Below, piece by piece: positions 1 to 7,363 of a DNA stretch of 49,121 bases. The stretch lies in IMG/VR virus record IMGVR_UViG_3300027833_000075, positions 1-49,121 of that record, one strand, 5' to 3'. This DNA is from a virus. The notes beneath the pieces are model-generated. The model made no database searches and had not been told where the DNA came from. It saw only the letters and a program-made list of their open reading frames with translations. The position numbers were made by a program, and so were the translations under genes. Position 1 is the first letter of the stretch, and every line of letters starts with the position of its first letter.

Positions 1-706
1 AACTGTTATTAACTGTAGCAGTATAATATGCGAATGGATTGTCAGATTTTGCTTCGTTAAATTGCAATCCGATTTGTGCTAGTTGTACTAATGCTTGTCC
101 ACGCATCTCGTCAACATAAGTGTAACCACGCCAGTTACCTCTTTGACTATAACGTTCAACAAGTTTCATAAACATGCTACCAAGGGTGTTTGTAATCTTT
201 CCGTGGTCAACACTGAAATGTCCATTGTGTAGTCCGCCTACCCAATGACTTCTAGCAACTTCTCTTGGATTTGTTCCAGCACCATCAACAATGTAATGCT
301 TGAACGGAGGGAAATTTAGTTTTGCTTTTGTGTCAGCAATTGTTTTAGTAGTTTTCTTTCTACCAGGCTCATCTGGAATATGGTCATATCCCATTACCCT
401 GAATACCAGTTCGTCTACTGGAATTGATTGTGGGTCGATAGCAAAATCTTTTTGCTTAGGTTTTTTATCCCACCCACCTGCCTTCATTGCAGATTGGTAA
501 CCTTCTGATTGGATAATAGATGCCCTATTGTCTTGAGCTTGTTTTATAGTAGTCTTATTAATTTCCTTAACATCCATTATAATGATGTCTGGGTTCATGT
601 ACATGTCGTCCTGAACATAACAATAAGACATCTTACTAGCATGTATTTGCTTTAGTATATCTTTATTGTTTAAATAGTTAACCTTTTTTGGTTGAGCGTG
701 TGCCAT
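1..706 (-). CDS. gp55: T4 gp55-like late-transcription sigma factor (3' end cut by window edge)
   Basis: In T4, gp55 is the small sigma factor that lets host RNA polymerase recognise late promoters (TATAAATA). The visible 235 residues start at the ATG complementary to 704-706, behind a good AAGGAG. The supporting stretch is near residues 180-235 (ERYSQRGNWRGYTYVDEM, then ALVQLAQIGLQF, then NPFAYYTATVNNS). It has the aromatic, helix-rich character of sigma region 2 and resembles gp55 of marine T4-like phages. The N-terminal ~120 residues are longer than in T4 gp55 (about 185 aa in total) and of unclear role. The gene lies behind a strong sigma70-like promoter, fitting early expression, and the many NATAAATA sites in this window are its expected targets. 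The stop codon is outside the window. Confidence 0.72.
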   Translation of the reverse strand, partial: MAHAQPKKVNYLNNKDILKQIHASKMSYCYVQDDMYMNPDIIIMDVKEINKTTIKQAQDNRASIIQSEGYQSAMKAGGWDKKPKQKDFAIDPQSIPVDELVFRVMGYDHIPDEPGRKKTTKTIADTKAKLNFPPFKHYIVDGAGTNPREVARSHWVGGLHNGHFSVDHGKITNTLGSMFMKLVERYSQRGNWRGYTYVDEMRGQALVQLAQIGLQFNEAKSDNPFAYYTATVNNS

Positions 707-728
707 ATAATCTCCTTAGTTAAACAGT

Positions 729-757
729 AGTATAGTGCCTAATCAAGGCAAAGTCAA
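729..757 (-). promoter_or_regulatory. Sigma70-type early promoter of gp55
   Basis: Reading leftward: TTGACT (-35, complement of 752-757), 17-nt spacer, TATACT (-10, complement of 729-734). The spacer contains a small inverted repeat, GCCT-N5-AGGC, which could be an operator or chance. The reverse-strand promoter at 6897-6925 shares the TTGACTTTG start. Confidence 0.75.
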
Positions 758-797
758 CTGATTTCTAATAATAGTACTGATAATTAAAACGTACTAT

Positions 798-805
798 TAT
801 TTATC
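798..805 (-). promoter_or_regulatory. Leftward late promoter octamer GATAAATA
   Basis: The complement of 798-805 reads GATAAATA, a T4-type late promoter octamer pointing toward gp55. With 808-815 it forms a perfect 8-bp inverted repeat separated by TT. If active, transcription would start near 792 and give gp55 a second, late promoter with a leader of about 86 nt. Confidence 0.45.
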
Positions 806-807
806 TT

Positions 808-815
808 GATAAATA
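808..815 (+). promoter_or_regulatory. Late promoter GATAAATA for the gp48/54-gp53-hub-gp5 operon
   Basis: This T4-type late octamer starts 25 nt before the ATG at 833. By the T4 rule (octamer at -13 to -6) transcription starts at 821, the first base of AAGGAG (821-826). The Shine-Dalgarno sequence would therefore be the very 5' end of the mRNA. The same spot is a mirror-image late promoter pair with 798-805. Confidence 0.8.
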
Positions 816-832
816 CAACGAAGGAGCACAAT

Positions 833-1573
833 ATGGCAGATGAAACAAAATTAAACCAAGAGACCGATATAAGTTCAGAACAAACGTTTGATGACTTTAT
901 GCAACGTTCGGATGGTTCAGAATTTAAAGAGATAGATTGGCGAGCAAGAATCCGACCTAAGAAAGGCGGAGAGAAGTGGGCATACGGTCTAGTAGATCCC
1001 GACGATCCCACAAAAGAAGTTACTGATAGTGTACTAAAGCCATTGCAAGATAAAGGCGGAATTGTGTTTCCTTTCACTCCGGATATATTCTTAACGGCTT
1101 CAGTTGACTACAACGAAGCAGTACAGCATGGATCAAATTATCCGTTTTACACTTACATTAATAGTAGACCTACAACACTTCCTATAACAGGAACGTTCAC
1201 AGCAAATACTATAGAAGAAGCTCAATACTTATTAGCAGTATTCCATTTTTTAAGAAGTGTAACCAAAGCATTTTATGGTGATAGTGCAGTTAAATCAGGC
1301 TACTACGGAACACCTCCTCCAGTATTGTTGTTTGAGTACTTGGGAGAATTCGGCTTCAACAAAGTGCCTGTAATTATAAAAAACTATAACTTCCAATTAC
1401 CACCCGATGTTGATTATGTTCCAGTTAAATACAATGGCACAACAACAATGATGCCAACCCAAACTAGTATTATGATAGAACTTGCACCACAGTATACATA
1501 CAGAAAAACTAGAAAGAAATTTAATTTGCAACGATTCACTAGCGGCAAAGGATTATCCGATGGCTTCATTTAA
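833..1573 (+). CDS. Baseplate / tail-tube junction protein, gp48 or gp54-like
   Basis: This 246-aa protein is probably one of the two T4 proteins (gp48, gp54) that cap the baseplate and start the tail tube. The indicative region is residues 75-210: GGIVFPFTPDIFLTASVDYNEA, then a fibrous middle with FTANTIEEAQYLLAVFHFLRSVTKAFYGDS and TPPPVLLFEYLGEFGFNKVPVIIKNY. These resemble gp48-type proteins of marine T4-like phages. The ATG at 833 has AAGGAG 7 nt upstream; the upstream in-frame TTG at 806 lies inside the late promoter and was rejected. The gene overlaps gp53 by 14 nt. gp48 and gp54 are paralogues and cannot be told apart here. Confidence 0.7.
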   Translation: MADETKLNQETDISSEQTFDDFMQRSDGSEFKEIDWRARIRPKKGGEKWAYGLVDPDDPTKEVTDSVLKPLQDKGGIVFPFTPDIFLTASVDYNEAVQHGSNYPFYTYINSRPTTLPITGTFTANTIEEAQYLLAVFHFLRSVTKAFYGDSAVKSGYYGTPPPVLLFEYLGEFGFNKVPVIIKNYNFQLPPDVDYVPVKYNGTTTMMPTQTSIMIELAPQYTYRKTRKKFNLQRFTSGKGLSDGFI

Positions 1574-1859
1574 TAGTAAAGATAGTTTCCTAAAACGAGC
1601 ACCAACTAACAGTTGGTATCTTGACGTAAACGATTTGCCAAAACTTCCAAAAAGTAGAGCAGACAGATTTTACAAAATAGAGCCAAAGTTTGCAAAAAGA
1701 CCAGACTTGCTGGCGCATGAATTATATGGCACTGTGAGATTGTGGTGGGTATTTGCTTTAAGAAACCCGGATCTACTTATAGATCCAATAGAGGACTTTG
1801 CATCAGGTTTATCAATTTATATACCAACTAAAGAGACCATCGACAGAGTAATTAACTAA
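1560..1859 (+). CDS. gp53: Baseplate wedge protein gp53
   Basis: This 99-aa protein is likely the gp53 baseplate wedge subunit, which helps join wedges around the hub. The family pattern is clear: RADRFYKIEPKFAKRPDLLAHELYG, then WWVFALRNPDLLIDPIEDF and SGLSIYIPT, with the RPDLLA, YG, W-W-F, DP and IP positions characteristic. It is about half the length of T4 gp53 (196 aa), as in other marine relatives, which keep mainly this core. The ATG at 1560 is preceded by AAAGGAT; a longer in-frame extension back to 1482 would run inside the previous gene and lacks a ribosome site. Its stop overlaps the next start as TAATG. Confidence 0.85.
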   Translation: MASFNSKDSFLKRAPTNSWYLDVNDLPKLPKSRADRFYKIEPKFAKRPDLLAHELYGTVRLWWVFALRNPDLLIDPIEDFASGLSIYIPTKETIDRVIN

Positions 1860-4240
1860 TGTTCGGATTCGGAAAGAAAGACGAGCCAAAAGCCGAAACA
1901 GTAATTAAGGAAGATCGGTATCTAGGTCAAGTTGCTGGAAACAAACTAGACGCTTTTAATAACGCCACATACAACTGGCGTTTATACATGATCCCCGATG
2001 AAACTCCAAGTGGCGGCGGATACATGAATGGAGCAGTAAAAGCCAAACCAGAAGAAACTGTAATTATTGCACAGACAGGTGTAACAGGTATAGCAATAGA
2101 AAATATTTCACTTAATATAGTTAAAGGTAATTCGGGTGCTTTTGTAACTAATGGATCATTTACACTTATACAACCAGGCGCCGCAGACTTATTAGACCAA
2201 ATACAAATGGCTAAACATGCTCTAGGAATTAAAGCAGGCATGTTTGCTAACGCTCCTGTATTTCTTGAACTTTCATTCAAAGGCTACACAGACGATATAG
2301 ACGATAACGAAGCTGGAGGCGACCCTGTCACAATAGATGGCCCATGGTGTTGGCAATGTGAGATTGCAACAATAGATGTGTCCATAACGGCAGAAGGTAG
2401 CACATATGACTTCACTGTAGCAATTGGTTCACAATCTGCTTTCTCAGATACATTTTATACATTGCCATCAGATACTAGTATGACTGGTGACACAATTAAG
2501 GAATGCTTAGAAGACTTAGAAGAAACACTTACTAAGTTCAGGAATGACAACTATAAAGAACATGCAGTACAAGACGAGATAGTTTTTGACCTCAGTTCAA
2601 TTAAAAAAACACTTGGCGATGGTACAATTAAATATTCAAATGCTGATACAGCCGAGCAAGTAAACAGATTAATGAATGCTGAATCACAGGGTATAAAAAC
2701 TAGAGAAGAGTACGATAAAGCATTAGAAGATAATCCAGAAAGTCTAGATGGCGGCATAAAAGCATCAGGCGGAATATTTGCAAGAGACAGAATTCAAGTT
2801 AAACAAGGAACAAACTTTCATAGGATAATCACAACATTGCTAGTAATGAATGATGACTTTTTAGAAATGACATCTAGGAAGAAAGACTTTGCTAGTCCAA
2901 ATGTTGATCCTGACGGTTTAGACTTGAATCAAACATTTACCAGCTGGTATAAAATTGAAGCACATGTCGAGTGGTTAAAGTATGACCATAGGCGAAACAC
3001 ATATGGAAAGAAAATAACATATAAGCCAGTAATTTACGCCACAGCAGATGAAGGCACTGCTATATCGTTGGCTGAATTTGAAACTACTAAAGACAATGTA
3101 ACTCATCGTATAAAAGAGATGCAGATTAAAAAAGCATATCATTACTTGTACACAGGATTAAATGACCAAATACTAAGTGCTGATATTTCTTATAAAGCAG
3201 GACAACTATTACTAGGTGCTCCGGGCGGCGGATCAATGGGAGACTCTTCAACTAGTCCAAACGGTCCAGCCGGAGATCCAAATGATCCTAATGCCGCTGA
3301 GTCAAAGGCAACAAGAGCGGCACTACAAACAGACAGTAAAGCATTAGCAAAAAAATTAGCAAAGGATGATACTTTGCGACAACAAGCAATAGATTCATTA
3401 GGACTAACACCAGCCCAGCAAAAATTAATGGCAGATGATAAATCTCGATACATGACACTAGCAGAAGCAATTGTGTTTAAGGCTAATGGTGGACAGAACC
3501 CACTAGGGTATCAGAAGGATCCGATTACAGGTGAGCAAACACTTGACCCCGTAGGTGAAGAAGGCGGAGTCAACAACCAAGGTAATTATAAACCTGAGCC
3601 AAGCGGTTACTTGTATGGTGCTGACTTAACAGCAGACTCGGGTGGCGGCACGGAAACTATTATAGGCGAGCTAAGTGGTTATAAGGCTATGGGTGAGCTT
3701 CGAGATGCCGCGGCAGGAACTGTTAAACCAAGTTTCAGTAACACAACAAGTATTGTAACAACATCGGGTAATACCAGTGACGGTACTCCTAAAGCAACAT
3801 TATTTGGATACATGTTTCAAAACGTAAACGATGCAAGTATACTCGTTGACTTAGGTCTAAAAGTAAGAGGCGATCCTTGGTATTTAGGACCAAAGCCAGA
3901 AAACCCAACTGAAGGAAAAAGCTACGAACTCAGCCAATCCGGCGTCAAAGAAACCACAATGGACGAGATATCATACAACGGCAACGATAATTACTTTTTG
4001 TTTACAATGCAAACGCCTAGGGTAATAGATCCAGACTTAGACGACGAAGACAATAACACAGGTTACATGTCAAAGGCGGGAACAGCATATTTTTTAAGTG
4101 GAGTGTATCAGATAATGCAAGTAACTGCTACATTTAATAATGGTATGTTTGAACTAGATTTAAATGCTAAGAAACAAACAGCATTAGATTTATCAAACTA
4201 CGAAATAACAGACATTGATTATGGGTTAGAGGGCGAGTAA
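1859..4240 (+). CDS. Putative baseplate hub structural protein (gp27 position)
   Basis: This 793-aa protein has no motif that fixes its function by eye. It lies in the slot between gp53 and gp5 and is translationally coupled to both (TAATG overlaps on each side), which suggests a hub component that seats the gp5 spike, as gp27 does in T4. Residues 30-200 are beta-rich (ISLNIVKGNSGAFVTNGSF; VFLELSFKGYTDD). The centre (about 440-640) is Gly/Asn/Pro/Ser-rich and looks flexible. The C-terminus (VYQIMQVTATFNNGMFELDLNAKKQT, about 750-775) resembles the closing strand of hub/late-control-type proteins. It is twice the size of T4 gp27 (391 aa). The hub role is inferred from position. Confidence 0.55.
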   Translation: MFGFGKKDEPKAETVIKEDRYLGQVAGNKLDAFNNATYNWRLYMIPDETPSGGGYMNGAVKAKPEETVIIAQTGVTGIAIENISLNIVKGNSGAFVTNGSFTLIQPGAADLLDQIQMAKHALGIKAGMFANAPVFLELSFKGYTDDIDDNEAGGDPVTIDGPWCWQCEIATIDVSITAEGSTYDFTVAIGSQSAFSDTFYTLPSDTSMTGDTIKECLEDLEETLTKFRNDNYKEHAVQDEIVFDLSSIKKTLGDGTIKYSNADTAEQVNRLMNAESQGIKTREEYDKALEDNPESLDGGIKASGGIFARDRIQVKQGTNFHRIITTLLVMNDDFLEMTSRKKDFASPNVDPDGLDLNQTFTSWYKIEAHVEWLKYDHRRNTYGKKITYKPVIYATADEGTAISLAEFETTKDNVTHRIKEMQIKKAYHYLYTGLNDQILSADISYKAGQLLLGAPGGGSMGDSSTSPNGPAGDPNDPNAAESKATRAALQTDSKALAKKLAKDDTLRQQAIDSLGLTPAQQKLMADDKSRYMTLAEAIVFKANGGQNPLGYQKDPITGEQTLDPVGEEGGVNNQGNYKPEPSGYLYGADLTADSGGGTETIIGELSGYKAMGELRDAAAGTVKPSFSNTTSIVTTSGNTSDGTPKATLFGYMFQNVNDASILVDLGLKVRGDPWYLGPKPENPTEGKSYELSQSGVKETTMDEISYNGNDNYFLFTMQTPRVIDPDLDDEDNNTGYMSKAGTAYFLSGVYQIMQVTATFNNGMFELDLNAKKQTALDLSNYEITDIDYGLEGE

Positions 4241-5784
4241 TGAGTATAAGTGGAAAGTATAGAGCAGATAAATTTAAGGTTAGCAATAATAATCCTACAG
4301 CGTCATTAACTAAAAATGCTGACTTAGACTTTGGTGTATATCTAGGCGAAGTTATAGTTAGACCAAAAGACGATACACATAGTGGACGATTAACTGTATA
4401 CATTCCAGCATTAGGAAAAGACAGAGATAATCCAAGCAACTGGGTGAATGCATTCTGGAGTACTCCATTCGGTGGAAGTACACCTTCCCAAAGAATCGGT
4501 GATAACTTAGCATCATATGTTGAAACACAAAAAGCATATGGTATGTGGATGGTGCCGCCCGATGTAGGTAACTGGGTGTTAGTGTGTTTTGCAGATGGTA
4601 AATCTAAATTGCCGTTTGTGATAGGTTGCTTGTTACCTGACCAAATGGCTAATATGGTTCCTGGCAACGCCGCTGGTAAAACATTTGGCACAGACCAAAA
4701 ATTGCCTGTAGCAGAAGTTAATAGACGTACACCAGAAATAGACCATGGTAAAAACTCTAATAGACCAGTCAATCCATACATAACAAAACCTATTTTAGAC
4801 CAAGGTTTAATTAATGACAAGCTCAGAGGTATATCAACATCTAGCGGAAGAAGAGAATCGCCGAGTAGTGTGTTTGGTATAAGCACTCCAGGTGCCGAAG
4901 ATATAAATTTAACAACTGGCAAAAAGGACGGCACACATAGAAGAGGCGGTCATAGTTTTGTAATGGATGACGGTGACATCAACAGTGAAAGTAGAAATAT
5001 TCGGTTGAGAACAGCCGGTGGCAACCAAATACTAATGGATGACACAAACGGACTAATCTATGTAATAAATGCAAAAGGAACAGCATGGATAGAAATGAGT
5101 GGCGATGGCGACATTCAAATTTATAGTGAAAAGGATATTTCATATAGAGCTAAAGGTAACATTAGTTTAAGAGCAGACAAAAACTTAAACTTAGAAGGCA
5201 ACACATCTGTAAATATAGCGGCTGGAGTTTATGGCGAAGCACACCAAGAAGTAGATGAAGATGGTAATCAGCGTGGCGTACTTAACATTAATGCAGGTGC
5301 AACAGGTACAATGAAAGTTATGCAAGATTTTGTGCTAGAAGTCGACGAGCAAGGTTCGTTGAATCTAACATCGAGAAACTCACTATATGCCACAGCAGAA
5401 AAAAATATGCATTTAAATAGTAAGGCTAGTATGCATAGTACAGCGGCAGATAATCAGCATATTAAAGCTGGTAGTGATACAACAATACAATCCGGCGGTA
5501 GATCAAACGTATTGGGCAGTACAGTACATCTAAATGATGGCGGAACTGCAACACAGGCAGAGCTTAGTAAAACAGCAGAATTAATTCCACAAACAGGTTT
5601 TGAGGATCAGCCTATAGAAACACCAGGTTGGGAATACGACTTACAGGATACTACCGAAGACAATCCGTTAACTACTGACGGTAAAAGAGAAGGTGCTAAA
5701 GATACTGTTAATACTATAATGGATAAGTTGTTAACTAGAGAACCATACATAGGTCATGCTGATAAAGACAAGCCTGTTACTTAA
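4240..5784 (+). CDS. gp5: Baseplate hub / central spike protein gp5 (VgrG-like), without lysozyme
   Basis: This 514-aa protein is the likely trimeric tail spike at the hub. Residues ~30-150 look like the OB-fold domain of gp5/VgrG proteins (FGVYLGEVIVRPKDDTHSGRLTVYIPALG; GMWMVPPDVGNWVLVCFADG; PFVIGCL). From ~235 to 435 follows a run of short beta repeats (IRLRTAGGNQILMDD; IEMSGDGDIQIYS; ISYRAKGNISLRADKNLNLEG) typical of the trimeric beta-helix needle. No lysozyme domain lies between them, unlike T4 gp5 (575 aa). A charged tail of ~80 residues follows the needle. It is coupled to the upstream gene by TAATG and its 3' end overlaps a convergent gene by 8 bp. Confidence 0.85.
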   Translation: MSISGKYRADKFKVSNNNPTASLTKNADLDFGVYLGEVIVRPKDDTHSGRLTVYIPALGKDRDNPSNWVNAFWSTPFGGSTPSQRIGDNLASYVETQKAYGMWMVPPDVGNWVLVCFADGKSKLPFVIGCLLPDQMANMVPGNAAGKTFGTDQKLPVAEVNRRTPEIDHGKNSNRPVNPYITKPILDQGLINDKLRGISTSSGRRESPSSVFGISTPGAEDINLTTGKKDGTHRRGGHSFVMDDGDINSESRNIRLRTAGGNQILMDDTNGLIYVINAKGTAWIEMSGDGDIQIYSEKDISYRAKGNISLRADKNLNLEGNTSVNIAAGVYGEAHQEVDEDGNQRGVLNINAGATGTMKVMQDFVLEVDEQGSLNLTSRNSLYATAEKNMHLNSKASMHSTAADNQHIKAGSDTTIQSGGRSNVLGSTVHLNDGGTATQAELSKTAELIPQTGFEDQPIETPGWEYDLQDTTEDNPLTTDGKREGAKDTVNTIMDKLLTREPYIGHADKDKPVT

Positions 5785-5968
5785 TCATTTGTTTTTGTAA
5801 ATCAGCAAACTTGATATATGCTCGATATTTGCCTTCTTGTTCTTCAGCAACGAGTTTTTTCAAAGTTTCTATTTCTGCTCTTAACGCCGCACATTCATTA
5901 TTCTTTTCAACAAGCATAGAACGTAATTGCTCTTCTAACGTATCATTTAGTGGATTAGGCTTTATCAT
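5777..5968 (-). CDS. Small coiled-coil protein, unknown function
   Basis: This 63-aa protein is predicted to form one coiled coil: residues 10-62 carry hydrophobic residues at heptad spacing among Glu, Lys and Gln (LEEQLRSMLVEKNNECAALRA and onward). It is the third gene of the leftward island. It overlaps the hydrolase gene by 14 nt, and its 3' end overlaps gp5 by 8 bp tail to tail. The ribosome site is weak (CCGAGAT), so translation probably depends on coupling. It could be an adaptor for the hydrolase, but nothing in the sequence shows this. Confidence 0.6.
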   Translation of the reverse strand: MIKPNPLNDTLEEQLRSMLVEKNNECAALRAEIETLKKLVAEEQEGKYRAYIKFADLQKQMIK

Positions 5969-6587
5969 AAAATATCTCGGTTTTAATAATTTCTACTGTA
6001 TCAAAGTTTACTAGCACTTCATTGTGACTAGTACCCATCTCAATCTGTGTTAAGTTATTAAAGTTACTTGGCACAGATTTTTGTGTTCTAACAGTTAGAG
6101 TGCCATCATTAGATTCGCCCATACCGGCAAGGTCATTGCCTATACCTCTTGTTCCTGTTGTTACAATATTAATTATCTTAAATTTGTTATTAACACTTTG
6201 TAATGATGTGATAAACGCACTCTTTGGGTTTAGTGCATTAAAAAGTTTACTATGCCTAAAAGCATATGATAGCCATTTAGCAGTTCTACTTCCTCCCCAC
6301 GGAGCACTCATGGCTACAAATTCTTCGCAGTTGTCAAATACAACAACTGCCGTTATACCGAGCAGGCAACCGTAACTGTGTGCAATCACAGAAAATGGTT
6401 CGCCTTTGAATTCGGAATGTATTTCCGTTTGTATTCGCCCTACAATCTTTTCCGGCGGTTCCTGAGTGTCATATTCAATATGAAGTATGTTATGTTCAGG
6501 TAACCATATTTCTAAAAAGTTAAAACTAAGAGTGGAGGCTCCACTCCCATGAATGAATACAATATTTTTTCTAGGATTTAACGGCAT
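5955..6587 (-). CDS. Alpha/beta hydrolase (lipase/esterase-like)
   Basis: This 210-aa protein is probably an esterase or lipase-type serine hydrolase acting in the infected cell; no signal peptide is seen. It has the oxyanion motif HGSG (13-16), the nucleophile elbow AHSYG with Ser71, an acidic residue in SNDGTLTV (Asp161) and a C-terminal His in TSHNE (His188), so a complete Ser-Asp-His triad is plausible. The NDGTLTV pattern is typical of PGAP1/lipase-like members. It overlaps both neighbours (14 and 17 nt) in a leftward operon with an early-type promoter. The substrate is unknown; host lipid, an acylated metabolite or an ester signal are all possible. Confidence 0.8.
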   Translation of the reverse strand: MPLNPRKNIVFIHGSGASTLSFNFLEIWLPEHNILHIEYDTQEPPEKIVGRIQTEIHSEFKGEPFSVIAHSYGCLLGITAVVVFDNCEEFVAMSAPWGGSRTAKWLSYAFRHSKLFNALNPKSAFITSLQSVNNKFKIINIVTTGTRGIGNDLAGMGESNDGTLTVRTQKSVPSNFNNLTQIEMGTSHNEVLVNFDTVEIIKTEIFYDKA

Positions 6588-6846
6588 TCTTTAACATGTT
6601 TTCCATGTCATAGAACTCTTGTGGTATTTTGCCTTTTTGGCCTACAAGATTAACCATTTCAAATAACACATATCCTTTGGTGTGGTAATCATAGATGCCT
6701 ACAGATTGTAGACGGTTTTGTTTTTTCGACATCATTTTTTGGAAACGTGGACCGTAACCAGATGAAGCATCAGTTAATTTTAACTGTTTGTTAACTGAAT
6801 CTGCTTTTTTGCAGATACTGTCGAATCGTTCAATGATATTTCTCAT
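6571..6846 (-). CDS. Conserved-looking hypothetical protein, first gene of leftward island
   Basis: This 91-aa protein was not recognised. It is basic in the middle (RFQKMMSKKQNRLQ) and helix-rich at both ends, with a short beta-like stretch (VGIYDYHTKGYVLFEMVNL), so a small nucleic-acid or protein-binding role is possible but unproven. The ATG complementary to 6844-6846 was chosen because AGGAAC lies 7 nt upstream; an in-frame TTG one codon earlier is less likely. It overlaps the hydrolase by 17 nt. UvsY was considered because it neighbours gene 25 in T4, but the length and sequence do not match. Confidence 0.65.
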   Translation of the reverse strand: MRNIIERFDSICKKADSVNKQLKLTDASSGYGPRFQKMMSKKQNRLQSVGIYDYHTKGYVLFEMVNLVGQKGKIPQEFYDMENMLKNAVKS

Positions 6847-6896
6847 CAAATGTTCCTATAAATTTATAAAAGTAGCAAGATAATTCTTACTATGTT

Positions 6897-6925
6897 ATTA
6901 TGTATCCTTTTAACTACAAAGTCAA
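6897..6925 (-). promoter_or_regulatory. Sigma70-type early promoter of the leftward island
   Basis: Reading leftward: TTGACT (complement of 6920-6925), 17-nt spacer, CATAAT (complement of 6897-6902). The start region TTGACTTTG is identical to that of the gp55 promoter, suggesting one expression class. Transcription would begin near 6890, giving a leader of about 45 nt. Confidence 0.65.
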
Positions 6926-6977
6926 CATTTTTTTAGGCTTTTTATAGTGGTTATTATAACTAGTTTTAATACATTGG

Positions 6978-6985
6978 GATAAATA
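6978..6985 (+). promoter_or_regulatory. Late promoter GATAAATA, leaderless arrangement at gp25
   Basis: The octamer starts exactly 13 nt before the gp25 ATG, so the predicted +1 is the A of ATG. No Shine-Dalgarno sequence lies between 6960 and 6990. Confidence 0.8.
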
Positions 6986-6990
6986 GTTGT

Positions 6991-7362
6991 ATGGCTAATA
7001 TATACAAAGGATTCAGTACAGTAGGCAAAGTAAGGGCACCTTATACACTAATAGACGGCGACCTCATAAAAGCAGACTTACTCAACGAACTTTATACCAA
7101 GAGAGGTGAGAGATTGATGAGACCTACATACGGAACTAGAATTTGGGATATTTTGATGAATCCGTTGGACCAGTACGTTGTTGCAGAAATCAAAGAAGAT
7201 ATAGAACGTATTGTAGAAAAAGATTCACGTGTAGAAATGACAGATATCTTTACAGAAGTATTAGACCACACAATTCGCATAACGTTACATTTAAAGTTTA
7301 AGCCTTATCTTTCGGAAGACACTTTATATGTAGAATATGCTAAGGACAACGTAGAGATTTAA
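6991..7362 (+). CDS. gp25: Baseplate wedge protein gp25 (GPW/gp25 family)
   Basis: This 123-aa protein is the gp25 wedge component, which in T4 sits at the inner baseplate and helps start sheath assembly. The length matches T4 gp25 (132 aa). The motif GERLMRPTYGTRIWDILMNP (39-58) corresponds to the conserved E-R-P-x-x-G-x-x-x-W/L segment of the family, followed by the IKEDIERIVEKDSRV helix and a beta hairpin (IRITLHLKFKPY). The gene opens the gp25-gp6-giant protein unit, 1 nt ahead of gp6. The ATG is the only sensible start and coincides with the predicted +1 of its late promoter, so the message may be leaderless. Confidence 0.9.
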   Translation: MANIYKGFSTVGKVRAPYTLIDGDLIKADLLNELYTKRGERLMRPTYGTRIWDILMNPLDQYVVAEIKEDIERIVEKDSRVEMTDIFTEVLDHTIRITLHLKFKPYLSEDTLYVEYAKDNVEI

Positions 7363-7363
7363 T

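Noticed and set aside
300-500. 66-codon plus-strand frame with a signal-peptide-like start
   Set aside because: It is antisense to gp55, whose reading frame shows sigma-like motifs; the hydrophobic look comes from the reverse complement.
4167-4934. 255-codon open frame on the minus strand
   Set aside because: It lies antisense over the hub/gp5 junction, has no ribosome site and a low-complexity hydrophobic product, and both sense genes are clear.
4690-4940. Lysozyme domain in gp5 by analogy with T4
   Set aside because: The segment between OB-fold and beta-helix is short, Pro/Ser-rich and lacks the Glu-Asp-Thr catalytic pattern.
6571-6846. UvsY recombination mediator
   Set aside because: It is next to gene 25 as in T4, but is 91 aa rather than 137 aa, on the opposite strand, and shows no sequence resemblance.
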